Assembly: GCA_002309215.1 (NCBI GenBank)
Contig: DBXG01000027.1
Location: 1-17,999 of the forward strand
From: Alphaproteobacteria bacterium UBA1218
GTDB lineage: Bacteria > Pseudomonadota > Alphaproteobacteria > Rs-D84
Length of the DNA stretch: 17,999 bases
Direction of reading: 5' to 3'
The notes under the pieces are model-generated. The model was not told where the DNA came from, searched no databases, and saw only the letters and a program-made list of their open reading frames with translations. Position 1 is the first letter of the stretch, and each line of letters starts with the position of its first letter. The translations under genes were made by a program, and so were the position numbers. Below are positions 17,313 to 17,999 of the stretch, piece after piece.

Positions 17313-17341
17313 TTGAAAAAATACAAAGGTTTGTTTATACT
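17313..17341 (+). promoter_or_regulatory. tRNA-Thr promoter
   Basis: TTGAAA (17313-17318) and TATACT (17336-17341) are 17 bases apart, and a GC-rich stretch GTCGGGG follows the -10 box. A GC-rich discriminator is typical of stable-RNA promoters under growth-rate control. The tRNA begins 10 bases after the -10 box. The promoter is back to back with the ileS promoter. Confidence 0.75.
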
Positions 17342-17351
17342 GTCGGGGCAA

Positions 17352-17427
17352 GCCGGTGTAGCTCAGTTGGTAGAGCAGTGCATTCGTAATGCAAAGGTCG
17401 TAGGTCCGACTCCTATCACCGGCACCA
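17352..17427 (+). tRNA. tRNA-Thr, anticodon CGT
   Basis: This is a 76-base tRNA with a perfect 7-base-pair acceptor stem (GCCGGTG with CACCGGC), discriminator A and encoded CCA. The D-arm is GCTC-AGTTGGTA-GAGC. The anticodon loop TTCGTAA gives anticodon CGT, reading ACG. The acceptor pairs G1-C72 and C2-G71 and anticodon bases G35 and U36 are the known threonine identity elements. Two oddities are visible: the anticodon stem GTGCA/TGCAA has a G-A mismatch at its outer pair, and the T-loop reads TCCGACT, with C at position 55 where nearly all elongator tRNAs have T. The rest of the fold is normal, so the gene is probably functional. Confidence 0.93.
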
Positions 17428-17519
17428 CCCTTCGCGTCTGCGACGCTTCGGGTGGCAGGCCATCCAAGCGGAGAAGATACCGCGAAGGAGTGCCACACGA
17501 AGTTTTAACGAAGTGTGGC
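17425..17519 (+). repeat. run of nested GC-rich hairpins immediately after tRNA-Thr
   Basis: Three inverted repeats follow each other. First, CCACCC (17425-17430) pairs with GGGTGG (17450-17455) and GCGTC (17434-17438) with GACGC (17442-17446), around a symmetric TTC/TTC internal loop; this stem uses the tRNA CCA end. Second, GTGGCA (17453-17458) pairs with TGCCAC (17491-17496), with TCC/GGA (17463-17465, 17487-17489) and GCGG/CCGC (17468-17471, 17480-17483) nested inside. Third, GCCACAC (17492-17498) pairs with GTGTGGC (17513-17519) and competes with the second. No reading frame here looks real. It may be a palindromic intergenic repeat, a 3' trailer that guides tRNA processing, or a small structured RNA. 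Confidence 0.55.
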
Positions 17520-17658
17520 TGAATGGCGAAGCACACAATTAAGAAAATCGAGTGCCGCGCCGTAGCTTTTGTATTCAACGCAAAATTTTTATTTTTTCCG
17601 ATACTTTGTCTTTGATATTAAGTGCCAGCGAAGGCGGGCTTAAATTTTTTTACTTTCC
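17520..17658. other. non-coding gap between the hairpin run and the mnmG 3' end
   Basis: I find no gene here. The left part carries more GCGAAG-type words (17526-17531 and 17628-17633). The right part is AT-rich. The gap separates the converging tRNA-Thr transcript and mnmG. Confidence 0.5.
17619..17651 (+). terminator. possible terminator of the tRNA-Thr transcript
   Basis: An imperfect stem (AAG, T-G wobble and GCC pairing with GGC and CTT, with a 2-base bulge) spans 17619-17640. It is followed on the + strand by TAAATTTTTTT. It is the only T-run after a hairpin downstream of the tRNA. The stem is short, so confidence is low. Confidence 0.35.
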
Positions 17659-17999
17659 TCACTTTAATTTACGTAAAACAACCATTATGCCTGCGGGGGT
17701 CATGCCTGGGATTCTGGATAATGATGCGATTGTTTCAGGTCTGGTTTTTGTCATTTTTTCAATCAATTCATTTGTTAAACCCGGCAAAGATTTATAATCA
17801 AAATCACGTGGTATTTTCAATTCTGCATCTTTTTTATAATTTGCGATTTCGCGTTCATTTCTTGCGATATATCCCGCATAAAATTTATCATTTTCAATCG
17901 CTGTGTTTTCACGCAATTGTTTTATTTTATCATGTAATTCTTTTGTGATTAAACCCAAAGATTCTGCCATGTCACCCAATCTTAATATTGCATTATCAG
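17659..17999 (-). CDS. mnmG: tRNA U34 carboxymethylaminomethyl-modifying enzyme MnmG (partial, C-terminal end)
   Basis: MnmG (GidA), with MnmE, installs the cmnm5 group on U34 of tRNAs that read two-codon boxes, using FAD, NADH and a folate donor. Only about the last 112 codons are in the window; the gene continues past the right edge, as the frame is open there and reads DNAILRLGDMAESLGL, matching the conserved DNADLRL stretch. An in-frame TTG at 17979 is internal and not a start. The helical C-terminal domain, which binds MnmE, is visible with IPRDFDYKSLPGLTNELIEKM and SRIPGMTPAGIMVVLRKLK, and it ends in TGA. No rsmG follows downstream on this strand, although that pairing is common elsewhere. 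Confidence 0.96.
   Translation of the reverse strand, partial: DNAILRLGDMAESLGLITKELHDKIKQLRENTAIENDKFYAGYIARNEREIANYKKDAELKIPRDFDYKSLPGLTNELIEKMTKTRPETIASLSRIPGMTPAGIMVVLRKLK

Noticed and set aside
17292..17522. Open frames on both strands across the tRNA
   Set aside because: They translate the tRNA itself (for example GVAQLVEQCIRNAKVVG), a well-known source of spurious protein predictions.
17489..17626. Three AGTGCC words at 17489, 17551 and 17621, spaced 62 and 70 bases
   Set aside because: The flanking bases do not match and six-base words recur by chance; this is not a CRISPR or a supported direct repeat.
1..17999. Alternative genetic code (TGA or TAG read as an amino acid)
   Set aside because: mreD and mnmG end in TGA and rodA and topA in TAG at the right family lengths, and Trp is encoded by TGG throughout the motifs.
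1..17999. Mobile elements, CRISPR arrays, defence or biosynthetic systems
   Set aside because: No transposase, integrase, phage, cas or accessory-type genes are present; almost all sequence belongs to core genes.

Overview
The window is a 17,999-base piece of an AT-rich bacterial chromosome made almost entirely of housekeeping genes. The gene content and order (rpmI-rplT-pheS-pheT in one run, with mreC-mreD-mrdA-rodA facing away from it), the family-level look of the proteins, and the type 2 (eukaryote-like) isoleucyl-tRNA synthetase all suggest a reduced, low-GC alphaproteobacterium, for example an uncultured gut or host-associated lineage. That placement is inference from protein sequence alone. 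TAA, TAG and TGA are all used as ordinary stops, so the standard bacterial code applies. I see no phage, transposon, CRISPR array, toxin-antitoxin or defence genes, and no convincing undescribed multi-gene system. The unusual material lies in the non-coding stretches and gene junctions.

Layout. (1) 1-1250: the ATPase gene ychF on the + strand, ending at a bidirectional terminator. (2) 1253-9294, - strand: one tightly packed run read mreC, mreD, mrdA (PBP2), rodA, topA, dnaG. Every junction lies between a 4-base overlap and a 3-base gap. It joins cell-elongation genes to chromosome topology and replication priming; dnaG starts with TTG directly after the topA stop, in the same frame. (3) 9295-9420: a divergent promoter region. 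(4) 9421-13368, + strand: rpmI, rplT, pheS, pheT (ribosomal proteins L35 and L20 and both subunits of phenylalanyl-tRNA synthetase), with a strong hairpin between rplT and pheS. (5) 13390-13445: a convergent bidirectional terminator with an odd GC-rich loop. (6) 13446-17157, - strand: ileS overlapping nth by 8 bases. (7) 17158-17351: divergent promoters for ileS (-) and a tRNA (+); the ileS leader holds a 22-codon reading frame and an attenuator-like set of competing stems. (8) 17352-17427: tRNA-Thr(CGT), followed by about 230 bases of GC-rich nested hairpins. (9) 17659-17999: the 3' end of mnmG on the - strand, cut by the window edge.

Together the genes serve translation (YchF, L35, L20, PheST, IleS, tRNA-Thr, MnmG), wall elongation (MreC, MreD, PBP2, RodA), DNA topology and replication (TopA, DnaG) and base-excision repair (Nth). 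The items most worth a second look are the ileS leader, the topA/dnaG stop-start junction, the T-loop substitution in the tRNA, and the structured GC islands at 13402-13433 and 17425-17640.
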